32,301 nucleotides of DNA, taken from positions 1-32,301 of the forward strand of contig CAIKBU010000065.1 in assembly GCA_903825765.1 (NCBI GenBank). The letters are read 5' to 3'. This document shows, piece after piece, positions 7,200 through 15,789 of the stretch. Position 1 is the stretch's first letter. Each line of letters opens with the position of its first letter. Origin of the DNA: an uncultured Actinomycetes bacterium. Lineage in GTDB: Bacteria > Actinomycetota > Acidimicrobiia > Acidimicrobiales > RAAP-2. Position numbers and translations under genes: made by a program. The notes beneath the pieces are model-generated. The model saw only the letters and a program-made list of their open reading frames with translations, made no database searches and was not told the origin of the DNA.

Positions 7200-8573
7200 A
7201 TGGAACATCTCACCCCCTGGACCATCGATTCATGGCGTTCGCGCCCCGTGGCGCAGTCGCCCCTCTGGCCTGACGAAGCTCATTTGGAGCGCGTCGAGGC
7301 CGAACTCGCCACGAAGCCACCACTCGTTTTCGCTGGTGAAGCCCGTCGTTTGCGCGGGCAGTTGGCCGACGCCGCCGCCGGTAATGCGTTCTTGCTCCAG
7401 GCTGGCGATTGCGCCGAAAGTTTTGCCGAAGGTTCCGCTGACTTCATCCGTGACAAGCTCAAGGTCATCTTGCAGATGGCCGTGGCCCTGACGTACGCCG
7501 GCGGTGTGCCGGTGGTGAAGATTGGCCGCATTGCTGGTCAGTTCGCCAAGCCGCGTTCGGACAACTTTGAAGAGCGCGACGGCGTTCGTCTCGACGCCTT
7601 CCGTGGTCACATCGTCAACGGTGAAGCCTTCACCGAGCAGGAGCGTCGCCCCAACCCCGACCGTTTGCTCATGGCCTACCACCAGAGCGTGGCGACCCTC
7701 AATCTCTTGCGGGCCTTCACGACCGGTGGCTTCGCCTCCCTGACGCGCGTCCACGCGTGGAATCAGGAGTTCGTCTCGAACTCCCCCGAGGGGAAGCGCT
7801 ACGAACTCTTGGCCGACGACATCGAACGCGCCATGACCTTCATGCGTAGTTGTGGCATTGACATGGCCGACGATCACGCGCTGCAAGCCGTGGATTTCTA
7901 CACCTCACACGAAGCACTCATCCTCCCCTACGAACAGGCCCTGACTCGTCAAGACTCCCTCACGGGCGACTTCTACGACTGCTCGGCTCACTTCTTATGG
8001 ATTGGCGACCGCACCCGCCAACTCGACGGCGGACACGTGGAGTTCCTCCGTGGCGTTGCGAACCCGCTGGGACTAAAGGTCGGACCCTCCACCACTGTTG
8101 AAGGGCTTCGGACGTTGGTGTCGACACTCAATCCCGACAACACGCCAGGACGACTCACCCTGATCGCCCGCATGGGACACGACAAGGTTTCTGACCTGCT
8201 TGGACCTCTCGTGGAGGCCCTCCAGGCAGACGGTGCATCAGTCCTGTGGACCAGCGACCCCATGCACGGCAATACGTTCAAAGCGGCGGGTGGTATCAAG
8301 ACGCGTCGTTTCGACGACATCTTGTCCGAAGTGACCCAGTTCTTCGCGGTGCACCAGAGCCTCGGCACGTGGCCTGGCGGTCTGCACGTCGAGCTCACCG
8401 GCTCCGACGTCACCGAGTGCCTGGGTGGTGGTCACGACCTCACCGAGAGCGACCTCACAACCAACTACACGAGCATCTGTGATCCCCGGCTCAACGCCAG
8501 CCAGGGGCTCGACATGGCCTTCCGCGTCGCCGAGCTGCTTCAGCGAGCCGGCAGCGGAGCACGATCGTTGTAG
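7200..8573 (+). CDS. aroG: class II 3-deoxy-7-phosphoheptulonate (DAHP) synthase
   Basis: This enzyme condenses phosphoenolpyruvate and erythrose 4-phosphate to DAHP, the first step of the shikimate pathway to aromatic amino acids. The 457-aa length and motifs are those of the plant/actinobacterial type II family. They include [11 protein letters not shown] with the metal-ligand cysteine C71, [16 protein letters not shown] (105-120), [41 protein letters not shown] and RMGHDK. The frame extends far upstream, but the ATG at 7200 gives the normal family start and is preceded at 6 nt by TACGCT. It overlaps the convergent phosphatase gene by 34 nt. The symbol follows mycobacterial usage; paralogue type is not determined. 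Confidence 0.93.
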   Translation: MEHLTPWTIDSWRSRPVAQSPLWPDEAHLERVEAELATKPPLVFAGEARRLRGQLADAAAGNAFLLQAGDCAESFAEGSADFIRDKLKVILQMAVALTYAGGVPVVKIGRIAGQFAKPRSDNFEERDGVRLDAFRGHIVNGEAFTEQERRPNPDRLLMAYHQSVATLNLLRAFTTGGFASLTRVHAWNQEFVSNSPEGKRYELLADDIERAMTFMRSCGIDMADDHALQAVDFYTSHEALILPYEQALTRQDSLTGDFYDCSAHFLWIGDRTRQLDGGHVEFLRGVANPLGLKVGPSTTVEGLRTLVSTLNPDNTPGRLTLIARMGHDKVSDLLGPLVEALQADGASVLWTSDPMHGNTFKAAGGIKTRRFDDILSEVTQFFAVHQSLGTWPGGLHVELTGSDVTECLGGGHDLTESDLTTNYTSICDPRLNASQGLDMAFRVAELLQRAGSGARSL

Positions 8574-9214
8574 CGAAGGAGTTGCGGCCCGCGCGCCGTG
8601 AGTTCGAGTTCCATCATTGAGCAGTGTTCCGTGCGAAGTTGCAGCCGAACACCGTCGTCACACCCCTGCGCCCACTTCATGGCGTGTTCAATAACGCCTC
8701 CGTGGGTGGCAATAATGATTCGTTCACCCTCGTGGCGCTCGCCAAGACGTTCCAACGCGGCCCTCACTCGGCGCGACATGCCCGACCACGATTCACCGCC
8801 CGGGGAGAACGGTTGTTCGGGATCGACGTCCCAGTCCACTCCCCCGAAGGTCGCAATCATCTCGTCCCAGGTGAGGCCATCAGCCTCACCGGGGTGCATT
8901 TCGCACACGTCGCAGTCCGTCTCGGGGTCCAGCGGTGGCAAGGCGGGTGCCAAAATGGCCAGTGTTTCGATCGCTCGGGGAAGCACCGACGAGTACAGCG
9001 CGGTGACGTCGCTCATCTCCCCCGTCTGCGCCAGTCGCTCGCGCAGAGCAGTGGCTTGGCGACGCCCCAACTCGCTCAACCCGCTGCAGCCCACGGGACC
9101 ACCCACGAGGCCGGCGACGTTACAGTTGGCTTCGCCGTGACGAATGAGCACGATGCGGGTGCCCGAGGGTGGCTCACCACTCGAGCGAAAGCCGGGAGGT
9201 GGTTCAATCGCCAT
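8540..9214 (-). CDS. histidine phosphatase (phosphoglycerate mutase-like) family protein
   Basis: This is a branch of the histidine phosphatase superfamily, enzymes that form a phospho-histidine intermediate. The 224-aa protein has the RHGE signature at 25-28 with catalytic H26. It also has the phosphate-binding R80 ([12 protein letters not shown]), acidic residues near 105-110 ([10 protein letters not shown]) and the second histidine H171 (IIATHGGV). All catalytic positions are present, so it is probably an active phosphatase or mutase, but the substrate cannot be read from sequence. Its ATG overlaps the VWA gene's stop by one base, making it the last gene of the obg-proB-proA-moxR-vwa chain. 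Its last 34 nt overlap aroG on the other strand. Confidence 0.85.
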   Translation of the reverse strand: MAIEPPPGFRSSGEPPSGTRIVLIRHGEANCNVAGLVGGPVGCSGLSELGRRQATALRERLAQTGEMSDVTALYSSVLPRAIETLAILAPALPPLDPETDCDVCEMHPGEADGLTWDEMIATFGGVDWDVDPEQPFSPGGESWSGMSRRVRAALERLGERHEGERIIIATHGGVIEHAMKWAQGCDDGVRLQLRTEHCSMMELELTARGPQLLRYNDRAPLPAR

Positions 9215-10599
9215 CAGGAAAGTCCCATCACGAATTCTTCGAGCTGTCGAAGCGTTCGAACTTCTCGCACATCGTCGCAGTCGTCTTTGTAGGCGGCGAG
9301 GACTGAATCACCGCTTCGCCAGTAGGCGCGGGGCTCAGGATTGAGCCAGTACACCCGGCGCGCGCGGCGCGCCGTCGCCGCAAAGATGGCGGCTTCCGGC
9401 GGATGGTAGTTGGACCGAGCGTCGCCGAGAATCAGCAACGTGGTGCGCGGGTGGACGGCGTCAGCGTACCGCTCCGAGAACGCCCGAAAGACTCGACCGT
9501 AGTCCGAGTGGCCATCGGCCGCCACCATCGCCGCTTCACTCGCGATGCGGTCGGCCGCGATGGTCGGATCGCGCTCCTCGTCAAACAGGTGCGTCACTTC
9601 ATCCACGCCATCGACAAAGACAAAGGTGCGAACTTTGGCAAATTCGCCCGATAACGCGTGCATCAAGAGCAGGGTGAAGCGAGCGAAGGAAGCAACCGAA
9701 CCCGACATATCGGCGAGCACCACAATCTCGGGTTTTGACGGGTGCGGTGGACGAAACCGGATGTCGATCGGCACCCCGCCAGTCGAGAGCGATTCACGCA
9801 TAGTGCGGCGCATGTCAACCGGGCCGCCGCGACGACGGCGACGCTTTTGTGCCAAGCGAGCGGCGAGTTTTTTCCCGAGCGGGGCGAGTGCCGCCTCGAT
9901 TGCTTGCAGTGATTCGCGATTCGCGGCCATCACATCAATGTCTTCCGGCAGCGCTTCTCGAGTGGCGTTGACCATCGCCTCGAGACCTCGTTCATCGACC
10001 AAGCGAGCAATAATTTCTTGCTCGACGGCGTCGCGAAAGGTGGCCACGGATTCGGAGGCAAAGTCCTGAGCGAGACGCTCGTCGAGGGGACTGGGGTCGT
10101 CGCCCAGACGTCGCTCCGCCACGGAACGCTCAACCTCATCAATATTCAGGTGGCGCATGGTCCGATACAGGTAGTACGAGGCACCCACGGGTCGCCCCTT
10201 TTCAATGCCGGCGTACCGGTCGACCGCCATCGACGCGCTCGAGCGCATCGCACCCTGATCGCCCGACTCCAAGGCGTCAAGCAAGGCCTGATCGAGTTCG
10301 CCCGCCGAGGGACCCGAAGGGGCCGTCGAGGCGGGCGGTGTCGGTGGCGTGATGTCGACGTCGTCGTCGAGTTTGGGGGGTGCGAAGCGAGTGCCAAAGT
10401 AGAGCGCAAACGTGTGATCGAAGGTGGCGAAGTGAGTGGCATTCTTCACCAACACCGCTCGCAGTGCCTGTTGTACGACGACACGATCACCTAGATCAAT
10501 GACCTCGAGCGCCCGTGCGGCGTCGACATGTTCAGTCAATGAAATCGGCAGACCGACCGTTCGCAACTCGGCGACAAACCCGCTCAGGAGTTCAAGCAT
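9214..10599 (-). CDS. VWA domain protein, CoxE-like
   Basis: The 461-aa protein has an N-terminal helical region (1-70), a Pro/Ala-rich linker (about 76-100), and a long charged helical region with a very basic patch (KKLAARLAQKRRRRRGG, near 243-259). The von Willebrand A domain starts near 291, with the intact MIDAS motif DMSGS (D297, S299, S301) that binds a divalent metal. The C-terminus (VYWLNPEPRAYWRSGD) matches CoxE-type proteins. Such proteins pair with MoxR ATPases as chaperone-like complexes that insert or remodel cofactors. The frame is open 89 codons further upstream, but those overlap moxR and look non-coding. The ATG at 10599 overlaps the moxR stop by 8 nt. No CO dehydrogenase genes lie nearby, so its client is unknown. 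Confidence 0.85.
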   Translation of the reverse strand: MLELLSGFVAELRTVGLPISLTEHVDAARALEVIDLGDRVVVQQALRAVLVKNATHFATFDHTFALYFGTRFAPPKLDDDVDITPPTPPASTAPSGPSAGELDQALLDALESGDQGAMRSSASMAVDRYAGIEKGRPVGASYYLYRTMRHLNIDEVERSVAERRLGDDPSPLDERLAQDFASESVATFRDAVEQEIIARLVDERGLEAMVNATREALPEDIDVMAANRESLQAIEAALAPLGKKLAARLAQKRRRRRGGPVDMRRTMRESLSTGGVPIDIRFRPPHPSKPEIVVLADMSGSVASFARFTLLLMHALSGEFAKVRTFVFVDGVDEVTHLFDEERDPTIAADRIASEAAMVAADGHSDYGRVFRAFSERYADAVHPRTTLLILGDARSNYHPPEAAIFAATARRARRVYWLNPEPRAYWRSGDSVLAAYKDDCDDVREVRTLRQLEEFVMGLS

Positions 10600-11521
10600 C
10601 GGGACCGGAGAACTTCTTCGCCGCCTTCTCAATGTCGGCTTGGTATTTGAGCAAGAGGTGCAGTGTCTCCCTGACAAACGCATCGTCCAGTTCTGCTCGA
10701 CCAAGAAGTAACAACGTTCGAGCCCAGTCGAGTGTCTCCGAGACGGATGGCGCTTTCTTGAGCTCCATCCGACGCAGTGAGTGCACCACCTCGGCAATGT
10801 GGGTGGCCAGCATGGTCGAGATTCCCGGCACGCGGGCCACGATGATGTCGCGTTCGCGCTGTACATCGGGATAGTCGACGAAGAGATAGAGACAGCGGCG
10901 CTTCAACGCTTCGGAGAGTTCGCGGGTGTTGTTGGAAGTGAGAAAGACCATGGGGATCTGTCGTGCTTTGACGGTCCCCAATTCGGGAATCGACACTTGG
11001 TACTCGGAAAGAATCTCGAGCAGCAGCGCTTCAGTCTCGAGCTCGACGCGGTCAATCTCGTCAATCAAGAGCACCACGGGATCCTCCGCCCGAATAGCTT
11101 CGAGCAACGGACGAGTGAGCAAGAATTCTTCGGAGAAGATGTCACCTTCTCGCTCTTTCCACTGGTCGGTGTCGCCCAGACCACTGGACTGAATCCGCAA
11201 CAACTGCTTGCGGTAGTTCCACTCGTACAGGGCCTTCGCTTCGTCAAGGCCTTCGTAACACTGGAGGCGAATGAGGCGCGCACCCGACGCCTTCGCAACC
11301 GCCTGCGCCAGGGCGGTCTTGCCCGTTCCGGCGGGCCCCTCGACCAAGATCGGCTTGGCCAAACGGTCAGCGAGGTACGTCACTGACGAAATCGCGGGTG
11401 AGCTCAAGTAGTCCTGCGCGGCGAGTGCGCTACTCAGCGTGGCGGGTGAGTCGAAGCGCGGCGGCGCAACGGCAATACCCAGGCGCTGGGCCAATTCTTC
11501 TCGGGGGTCGAGCGCACTCAT
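10592..11521 (-). CDS. MoxR-family AAA+ ATPase
   Basis: This is a cytosolic AAA+ ATPase of 309 aa. It has Walker A GPAGTGKT at 62-69, Walker B LLIDEID at 151-157, sensor 1 TSNN at 195-198 and the RRC segment with a candidate arginine finger at 208-209. The sequence after Walker A (LIRLQCYEGLDEAKALYEWNY) is typical of the MoxR/CoxD group. MoxR proteins act with VWA proteins, here the overlapping next gene, to mature or activate client enzymes. Its ATG overlaps the proA stop in an ATGA arrangement, so the module is translationally coupled to proline synthesis genes. That may be operon economy rather than a shared function. Confidence 0.9.
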   Translation of the reverse strand: MSALDPREELAQRLGIAVAPPRFDSPATLSSALAAQDYLSSPAISSVTYLADRLAKPILVEGPAGTGKTALAQAVAKASGARLIRLQCYEGLDEAKALYEWNYRKQLLRIQSSGLGDTDQWKEREGDIFSEEFLLTRPLLEAIRAEDPVVLLIDEIDRVELETEALLLEILSEYQVSIPELGTVKARQIPMVFLTSNNTRELSEALKRRCLYLFVDYPDVQRERDIIVARVPGISTMLATHIAEVVHSLRRMELKKAPSVSETLDWARTLLLLGRAELDDAFVRETLHLLLKYQADIEKAAKKFSGPDA

Positions 11522-12747
11522 CGCGTGTGCCCCTCACCACGGACAACCCACTTGAGGGAGGTCAGCGCCTTGAGGCCCATCGGGCCACGAGCGTGCAACT
11601 TCTGCGTCGAGATGCCGACTTCGCCGCCGAGGCCCAGTTCGCCCCCGTCGATAAAGCGAGTCGAGGCGTTAACGACCACGGCGGCGGCGTCAACGCGCTG
11701 CACCCAGAGTTCGGCGGCCACGGCATCAGACGTGATGATGGCTTCGGAGTGACCCGTGCCGTAGCGAGCGACGTGGGCCATTGCTTCATCCTGTGAGTCA
11801 ACGACCTTGACCGCGAGAATCAAATCGAGAAACTCCTTCTCGTAGTCACTTTCACTCGCCAACGTGGCCGTGGGCACCAGCGCACAGGTCGCCGCATCGC
11901 CACGGAGCGCCACCTGTGGCATAGCCGCCACCAAGTGGGGAAGAAATTGATCTGCCACGTCGCGGTGAACGAGAAGCGTTTCCGCGGCGTTGCAGACACC
12001 GGGGCGCGAGGTCTTGGCATTAATAACAATCGCTTCGGCCATGGCGAGATTCGCGGCGCTGTCAACATACACGTGACAGTTGCCATCACCGTCCAAGACG
12101 TACGGCACCCGTGCGTGCTCTCGCATGGCGGCGATCAAACGAGGGCCTCCGCGGGGAATCAGGCAGTCGAGCACGTCCGTTAGTTGCATGAAGGTGACCA
12201 CGGCGTCGTGGCTCGTGTCGGCCACCAGGGTTACCGCCGCAGTGGGCAGACCGTGTCGCTCGAGCGCCTCACTCCAAAGGGCCACGATGGCCTCATTGGA
12301 GCGCTGGGCGGAGGATGAACCGCGCAAGAAGGCCGCGTTGCCGCTTCGTATACACAGACCCGCCACATCGGAGGTGACGTTCGGCCGGTTTTCGTACACC
12401 ACACCAATGACGCCCAGCGGCGTGCGCATCTTCTCGACGCGAAGTCCATTCGGGCGAACATCCGCGTCCAGAATCTCACCGAGTGGGTCGGGTTGATCGG
12501 CAATTTCCTCGAGGGCTTGGGCCATGCCGGCGATGCGGGTGGGGGTGAGTGTCAGGCGGTCGCGACCAGCCCCCTCGTCCTCGTACGCCGCTAGGTCGAG
12601 GGCGTTCGCGGCCAAAATTACTGCTTCATTCACCCGTAGTGCGTGGGCCACGTCGCGCAGCACCGCCTCACGGGTGCCACTCGATGCGGCGGCAATCGCG
12701 GGAGCGGCGGCCTTGATGGCGGCGCCTTGTTCAACCAAAGTACTCAT
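11518..12747 (-). CDS. proA: gamma-glutamyl phosphate reductase
   Basis: ProA reduces glutamyl-5-phosphate to glutamate 5-semialdehyde with NADPH, the second step of proline synthesis. The 409-aa protein belongs to the aldehyde dehydrogenase superfamily. It shows the ProA-typical MRTPLGVIGVVYENRPNVTSD segment, SGNAAFLRGSSSA, and the catalytic cysteine C252 in SRPGVCNAAETLLVH. The length is normal (about 410-420). It follows proB by 35 nt, and its stop overlaps the moxR start by 4 nt. The start ATG at 12747 gives the usual short N-terminal extension before the first helix. Confidence 0.96.
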   Translation of the reverse strand: MSTLVEQGAAIKAAAPAIAAASSGTREAVLRDVAHALRVNEAVILAANALDLAAYEDEGAGRDRLTLTPTRIAGMAQALEEIADQPDPLGEILDADVRPNGLRVEKMRTPLGVIGVVYENRPNVTSDVAGLCIRSGNAAFLRGSSSAQRSNEAIVALWSEALERHGLPTAAVTLVADTSHDAVVTFMQLTDVLDCLIPRGGPRLIAAMREHARVPYVLDGDGNCHVYVDSAANLAMAEAIVINAKTSRPGVCNAAETLLVHRDVADQFLPHLVAAMPQVALRGDAATCALVPTATLASESDYEKEFLDLILAVKVVDSQDEAMAHVARYGTGHSEAIITSDAVAAELWVQRVDAAAVVVNASTRFIDGGELGLGGEVGISTQKLHARGPMGLKALTSLKWVVRGEGHTR

Positions 12748-12782
12748 GACCTAAGCGTAGGACACGGTTGCCACACGAGTTG

Positions 12783-13844
12783 CTACTCGGCGAAGAGAAC
12801 GAGGTCGTCGCGGTGCACCGCCACCTCATCGCCGTCGTCGAATCTTTCGGCCGATGAGCGAACGAGTCCCTTGGCGAGTACCACACCGTTGCTCACAATG
12901 TCGACTGCGTCACCCTCGACGAAGACCCCCGCGTGGGACTCAACCCCAACCCGCAGGAGGCTGCGGCCGTCGTGACTCAGGGCTCTGGCGGCTCCGGCAT
13001 TCACCTCGAGGCGACCACGGGAGGCCACGGCGAACGCAATCCACGCCTTACGAGCGGAGAGTCGCTCGGCGCGGGGCAAGAACGTCGTACCGAACACGAC
13101 GTTCTCATCCATAGCGCTGACCAATGGGGTCTTTTCACGCGCGGCGGCAATCACCGTACGAACCCCTGACCACGTCGCGATTCGTGCCGCGGCGAGTTTC
13201 GATGCCATGCCGCCCGAACCCACGGCTGAACCACTAACGCCGGCGACTGCTTCGAGTTCGCTGTCAATCGCGTGCACTTCCTCAATCAGAGAGGCGTCCG
13301 GGTCGAGCCGAGGGTCGGCCGTCAGCAGGCCCGCGGTGTCCGTGAGGAGCACGAGATCGCTGGCACCGATCAGGTTCGCGACCAGGGCGGCCAAACGGTC
13401 ATTGTCACCGAAACGGATTTCTTCGTCGGCCACGGCGTCATTTTCGTTGATAATTGGCACAACGCCCAGCGTCTCGAGGGCCTCAATAGTGCCTCGCGCG
13501 TGCAGGTATTGCCCGCGATGTGAGAAGTCGAGTGGGGCGAGTAAGACCTGACCCACACTAACGCCGTGGACCGCAAAAGCGCTCCGCCACGCATCCATCA
13601 AGAGCGGTTGACCCACGGCCGAGACGGCCTGGAGGACTCGGGCGTCGTGGGGTCGCTTGGCGCCCTTGCCGACCTCCGCCCAACCGGCGGTGATTGCGCC
13701 AGAGGTAACGACAATCACGCCGGTCCCGCGTTGACGAAGGTGCGCCACGTCGGCGGCCACCGAGGCCAGCACGTCGTGGTCCACTCCCCCGTCAGCTCGG
13801 GTCACGGAACTCGAGCCGATTTTGACAACAATCCGCTTACTCAC
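12783..13844 (-). CDS. proB: glutamate 5-kinase with PUA domain
   Basis: ProB phosphorylates glutamate to glutamyl-5-phosphate, the first and usually feedback-inhibited step of proline synthesis. The 353-aa protein begins VSKRIVVKIGSSSVT, the amino acid kinase N-terminus. It has VVTSGAITAGW, INENDAVADEEIRFGDNDRLAA and LLTDTAGL. The last ~80 residues (about 275-350: RGRLEVNAGAARAL through VDIVSNGVVLAKGLV) form the PUA domain. The frame is open 41 codons further up, but those lie antiparallel to nothing and inside obg in another frame and do not look like ProB. The GTG at 13844 overlaps the obg stop by 8 nt, the expected obg-proB coupling. Confidence 0.95.
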   Translation of the reverse strand: MSKRIVVKIGSSSVTRADGGVDHDVLASVAADVAHLRQRGTGVIVVTSGAITAGWAEVGKGAKRPHDARVLQAVSAVGQPLLMDAWRSAFAVHGVSVGQVLLAPLDFSHRGQYLHARGTIEALETLGVVPIINENDAVADEEIRFGDNDRLAALVANLIGASDLVLLTDTAGLLTADPRLDPDASLIEEVHAIDSELEAVAGVSGSAVGSGGMASKLAAARIATWSGVRTVIAAAREKTPLVSAMDENVVFGTTFLPRAERLSARKAWIAFAVASRGRLEVNAGAARALSHDGRSLLRVGVESHAGVFVEGDAVDIVSNGVVLAKGLVRSSAERFDDGDEVAVHRDDLVLFAE

Positions 13845-15210
13845 TGTCGTCCGCCGACCACCCGTCGAGGTCAAGTCGTCCGTGACGGGCCAAGCGCTCA
13901 CGTCGCGTTGCACGGTGGTGCTCCCCGCGGTCGAGGCCAGCGCCACCCTCGTCGCGCCACCACTCAAACGACAATGGTCCGATGCTCACCACGTCGCCAT
14001 CGCGAGCGCCAGCACGGTTGAGCAACCGGTCAACGCCGAGGGCCTTGAGGCGCTTGACGATTTCGGCCAGGGCCTCATCGTTGGTGAGGTCTTGGAAACG
14101 GACGGCGCGCAGGGCCGGACGACCAGTGACCTCCCACGAACGCTCACCCACCAGATCGACGTGAATCTCGTCGGGGAGGGGCTTATGAACAACGATGACG
14201 TGCTCGAGGCGAGCGAGTTCATCGGCACGAGCCGCGATAACGAGACCGGCCAAGGTGTTGTTGAGCTGGTCGATGCCCTCGCCGGTGATCGCCGAAATCT
14301 CGGGGTAGCCACCGGCTTCGTAATGCGCGACGTCGGACTTACTCGCCACGATGAGACGAGGTCGGTCAAGCAGGTCGGCCTGGTAGTCCCCCAATTCGCG
14401 CAGCAGAATCTCGAGCTGTTCGTCCGGCGGTACCGGGGCAATTGAGGAGAGGTCCAGCATGACGCACAGCACACGGGCGCGCTCCACGTGCCGCAAGAAG
14501 GCGTGTCCGAGCCCGCGTCCCTCAGCGGCCCCTTCGATAAGCCCGGGGATGTCCGCCATGACGTACTCCGTGGCGTCGGCGGGGCGGCCCGAGCGAGCGC
14601 CTACGCGCACGACACCGAGATTTGGTACCAACGTTGTGAAGGGGTAGTTCGCGATTTTTGGGCGCGCCGCGGAGACCCGTGAAATGAGCGTGGACTTTCC
14701 CACATTCGGAAAGCCGATGAGGGCAACGTCAGCCTGGAGCTTCAACTCCAGGTTGTACCACTGCTCGGCACCAAACTCACCCTGCTCGGCGAAGGCCGGA
14801 GCGCGACGAGAGTTCGACAAGAAGCGGTTATTCCCCTGGCCGCCGAGTCCACCTTCGGCCGCGCACCAACGGTCACCGGGACCCGCCAGGTCAACGAGGA
14901 GCTCACCGTCTTGGGAGTAAATCATGGTCCCCACTGGCACGGTGACGGTGATGTCTTGCCCCGACTTACCGTGCTGGCGCTTCGAGGTACCATTCTCCCC
15001 ATCGGTCGCCCGGCGAAACGGGTGGTCGCGGAAACCGAGTAGTGAGGCCTGATTGTGGTCAGCGACAACCCAGACACTGCCACCACGGCCACCATCGCCA
15101 CCGTCGGGACCGCCCTTGGCGACGTGAGCTTCGCGACGGAAGGAGACACAGCCAGCGCCACCGTCCCCCGCCTTGGCATGGAGTTGGGCGGAATCGACGA
15201 AGGAGGACAT
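13837..15210 (-). CDS. obg: Obg/CgtA GTPase
   Basis: Obg is a ribosome-associated GTPase involved in 50S maturation and growth control. The 457-aa protein has the glycine-rich Obg fold (1-160, with many GGxGG turns). Its G domain has G1 GFPNVGKS (166-173), switch II DIPGLIEGAAEGRGLGH (220-236) and G5 SAITG (306-310). An OCT domain spans about 335-418 (WEVTGRPALRAVRFQDLT). The G4 guanine-recognition motif, usually NKxD, reads SKSD at 290-293, which is unusual. The tail after 418 is polar. A TAGAAT box 6 nt upstream of the ATG suggests a leaderless start. It heads the obg-proB-proA-moxR-vwa-phosphatase chain; the rpmA that usually precedes it is 2 kb away. Confidence 0.95.
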   Translation of the reverse strand: MSSFVDSAQLHAKAGDGGAGCVSFRREAHVAKGGPDGGDGGRGGSVWVVADHNQASLLGFRDHPFRRATDGENGTSKRQHGKSGQDITVTVPVGTMIYSQDGELLVDLAGPGDRWCAAEGGLGGQGNNRFLSNSRRAPAFAEQGEFGAEQWYNLELKLQADVALIGFPNVGKSTLISRVSAARPKIANYPFTTLVPNLGVVRVGARSGRPADATEYVMADIPGLIEGAAEGRGLGHAFLRHVERARVLCVMLDLSSIAPVPPDEQLEILLRELGDYQADLLDRPRLIVASKSDVAHYEAGGYPEISAITGEGIDQLNNTLAGLVIAARADELARLEHVIVVHKPLPDEIHVDLVGERSWEVTGRPALRAVRFQDLTNDEALAEIVKRLKALGVDRLLNRAGARDGDVVSIGPLSFEWWRDEGGAGLDRGEHHRATRRERLARHGRLDLDGWSADDSE

Positions 15211-15216
15211 GCCACC

Positions 15217-15222
15217 ATTCTA
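15217..15222 (-). promoter_or_regulatory. candidate -10 box of obg
   Basis: TAGAAT on the minus strand ends 6 nt before the obg ATG (15210). This places the likely transcription start on the A of the start codon, although AGGAGG-like bases occur inside the gene rather than upstream. It explains how obg is expressed independently of rplU-rpmA. Confidence 0.5.
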
Positions 15223-15401
15223 CGAAACCCCGACCAGACAGAAACCCTGTAATTTCAGGCAATTCCGGGCAGTCGGACCGCCCATTGAACGATTTAAGAG
15301 TAATCCATCAGGGAAAATGATGAATCCATGGGGCAAACGACCAAAAAAAGCCGGCGAAATGCCATTAAACGCAACAAATCTCGGCAAAGATGTCTCAGGT
15401 C

Positions 15402-15430
15402 TTGGGAAACCTCCCGGACCGTTTTATAAA
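15402..15430 (+). promoter_or_regulatory. candidate hup promoter
   Basis: A -35-like TTGGGA (15402-15407) and a -10 TATAAA (15425-15430) are separated by 17 nt, the best sigma-70-type promoter seen in the window. The start would lie near 15437, giving a very short leader that holds the AGGAG (15436-15440) before the GTG at 15448. The wider interval 15211-15447 is AT-richer than its surroundings, and I see no gene in it. Confidence 0.6.
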
Positions 15431-15447
15431 GAGTGAGGAGTCGACCG

Positions 15448-15723
15448 GTGAACAAGTCCGAGTTGGTAGATGCAATTGTTGCCGAGAGTGGCGCAACGAA
15501 GGCTGCAGCAACAGAATTTCTGCGTGCTTTCGAAGAGGTCGTTGTAACGAACGTTTCCAAGGGTGAGAAGATCGTGTTGTCTGGCTTTCTCTCGTTCGAG
15601 CGTGTTGACCGCAAGGCCCGCACCGCCCGTAACCCGCAGACCGGTGAGGCCATCCAGGTCGCCGCGTCGCAGGCCCCGAAGGTGTCGATTGGTTCAACCT
15701 TCAAGAAGTCCGTCAAGGGTTGA
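15448..15723 (+). CDS. hup: HU family DNA-binding protein
   Basis: HU is a small nucleoid protein that bends DNA without strong sequence preference. The 91-aa product begins (M)NKSELVDAIVAESGATKAAA, the HU helix-turn-helix dimer region. It has the conserved GFLSFERVDRKARTARNPQTGE arm segment with the RNPxTG motif, whose proline intercalates DNA, and ends in FKKSVKG. I use the GTG at 15448, not the one at 15433. AGGAG sits 7 nt before 15448 and the extra five residues (RSRP) are not HU-like. There is no Lys/Ala-rich C-terminal tail as in mycobacterial HupB, so it is the plain short form. It has its own promoter and terminator. Confidence 0.95.
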   Translation: MNKSELVDAIVAESGATKAAATEFLRAFEEVVVTNVSKGEKIVLSGFLSFERVDRKARTARNPQTGEAIQVAASQAPKVSIGSTFKKSVKG

Positions 15724-15732
15724 TTTCCCTTC

Positions 15733-15779
15733 GCAACAAAAAAACCTCCGGGGCCCTGCCCCGGAGGTTTTTTTGTTGC
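15733..15779. terminator. strong bidirectional terminator between hup and propeller gene
   Basis: A perfect 22-bp palindrome (arms 15733-15754 and 15758-15779, loop CCT) has a GC-rich upper stem and flanking runs of seven A and seven T. It works as an intrinsic terminator on both strands, ending hup (plus) and the convergent propeller gene (minus, stop at 15790). Confidence 0.93.
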
Positions 15780-15789
15780 CCGTTCGCGC

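Noticed and set aside
10600-10866. 89-residue N-terminal extension of the VWA protein
   Set aside because: It lies inside moxR in another frame, is Trp/Cys/Arg-rich, and lacks an RBS; the ATG at 10599 fits the overlap pattern of the operon.
13845-13967. 41-residue extension of ProB
   Set aside because: It lies within obg in another frame and precedes the standard kinase N-terminus; the GTG at 13844 is the expected start.
15433-15447. Longer HU start at GTG 15433
   Set aside because: It overlaps the AGGAG site itself and adds residues not found in HU; GTG 15448 has ideal RBS spacing.
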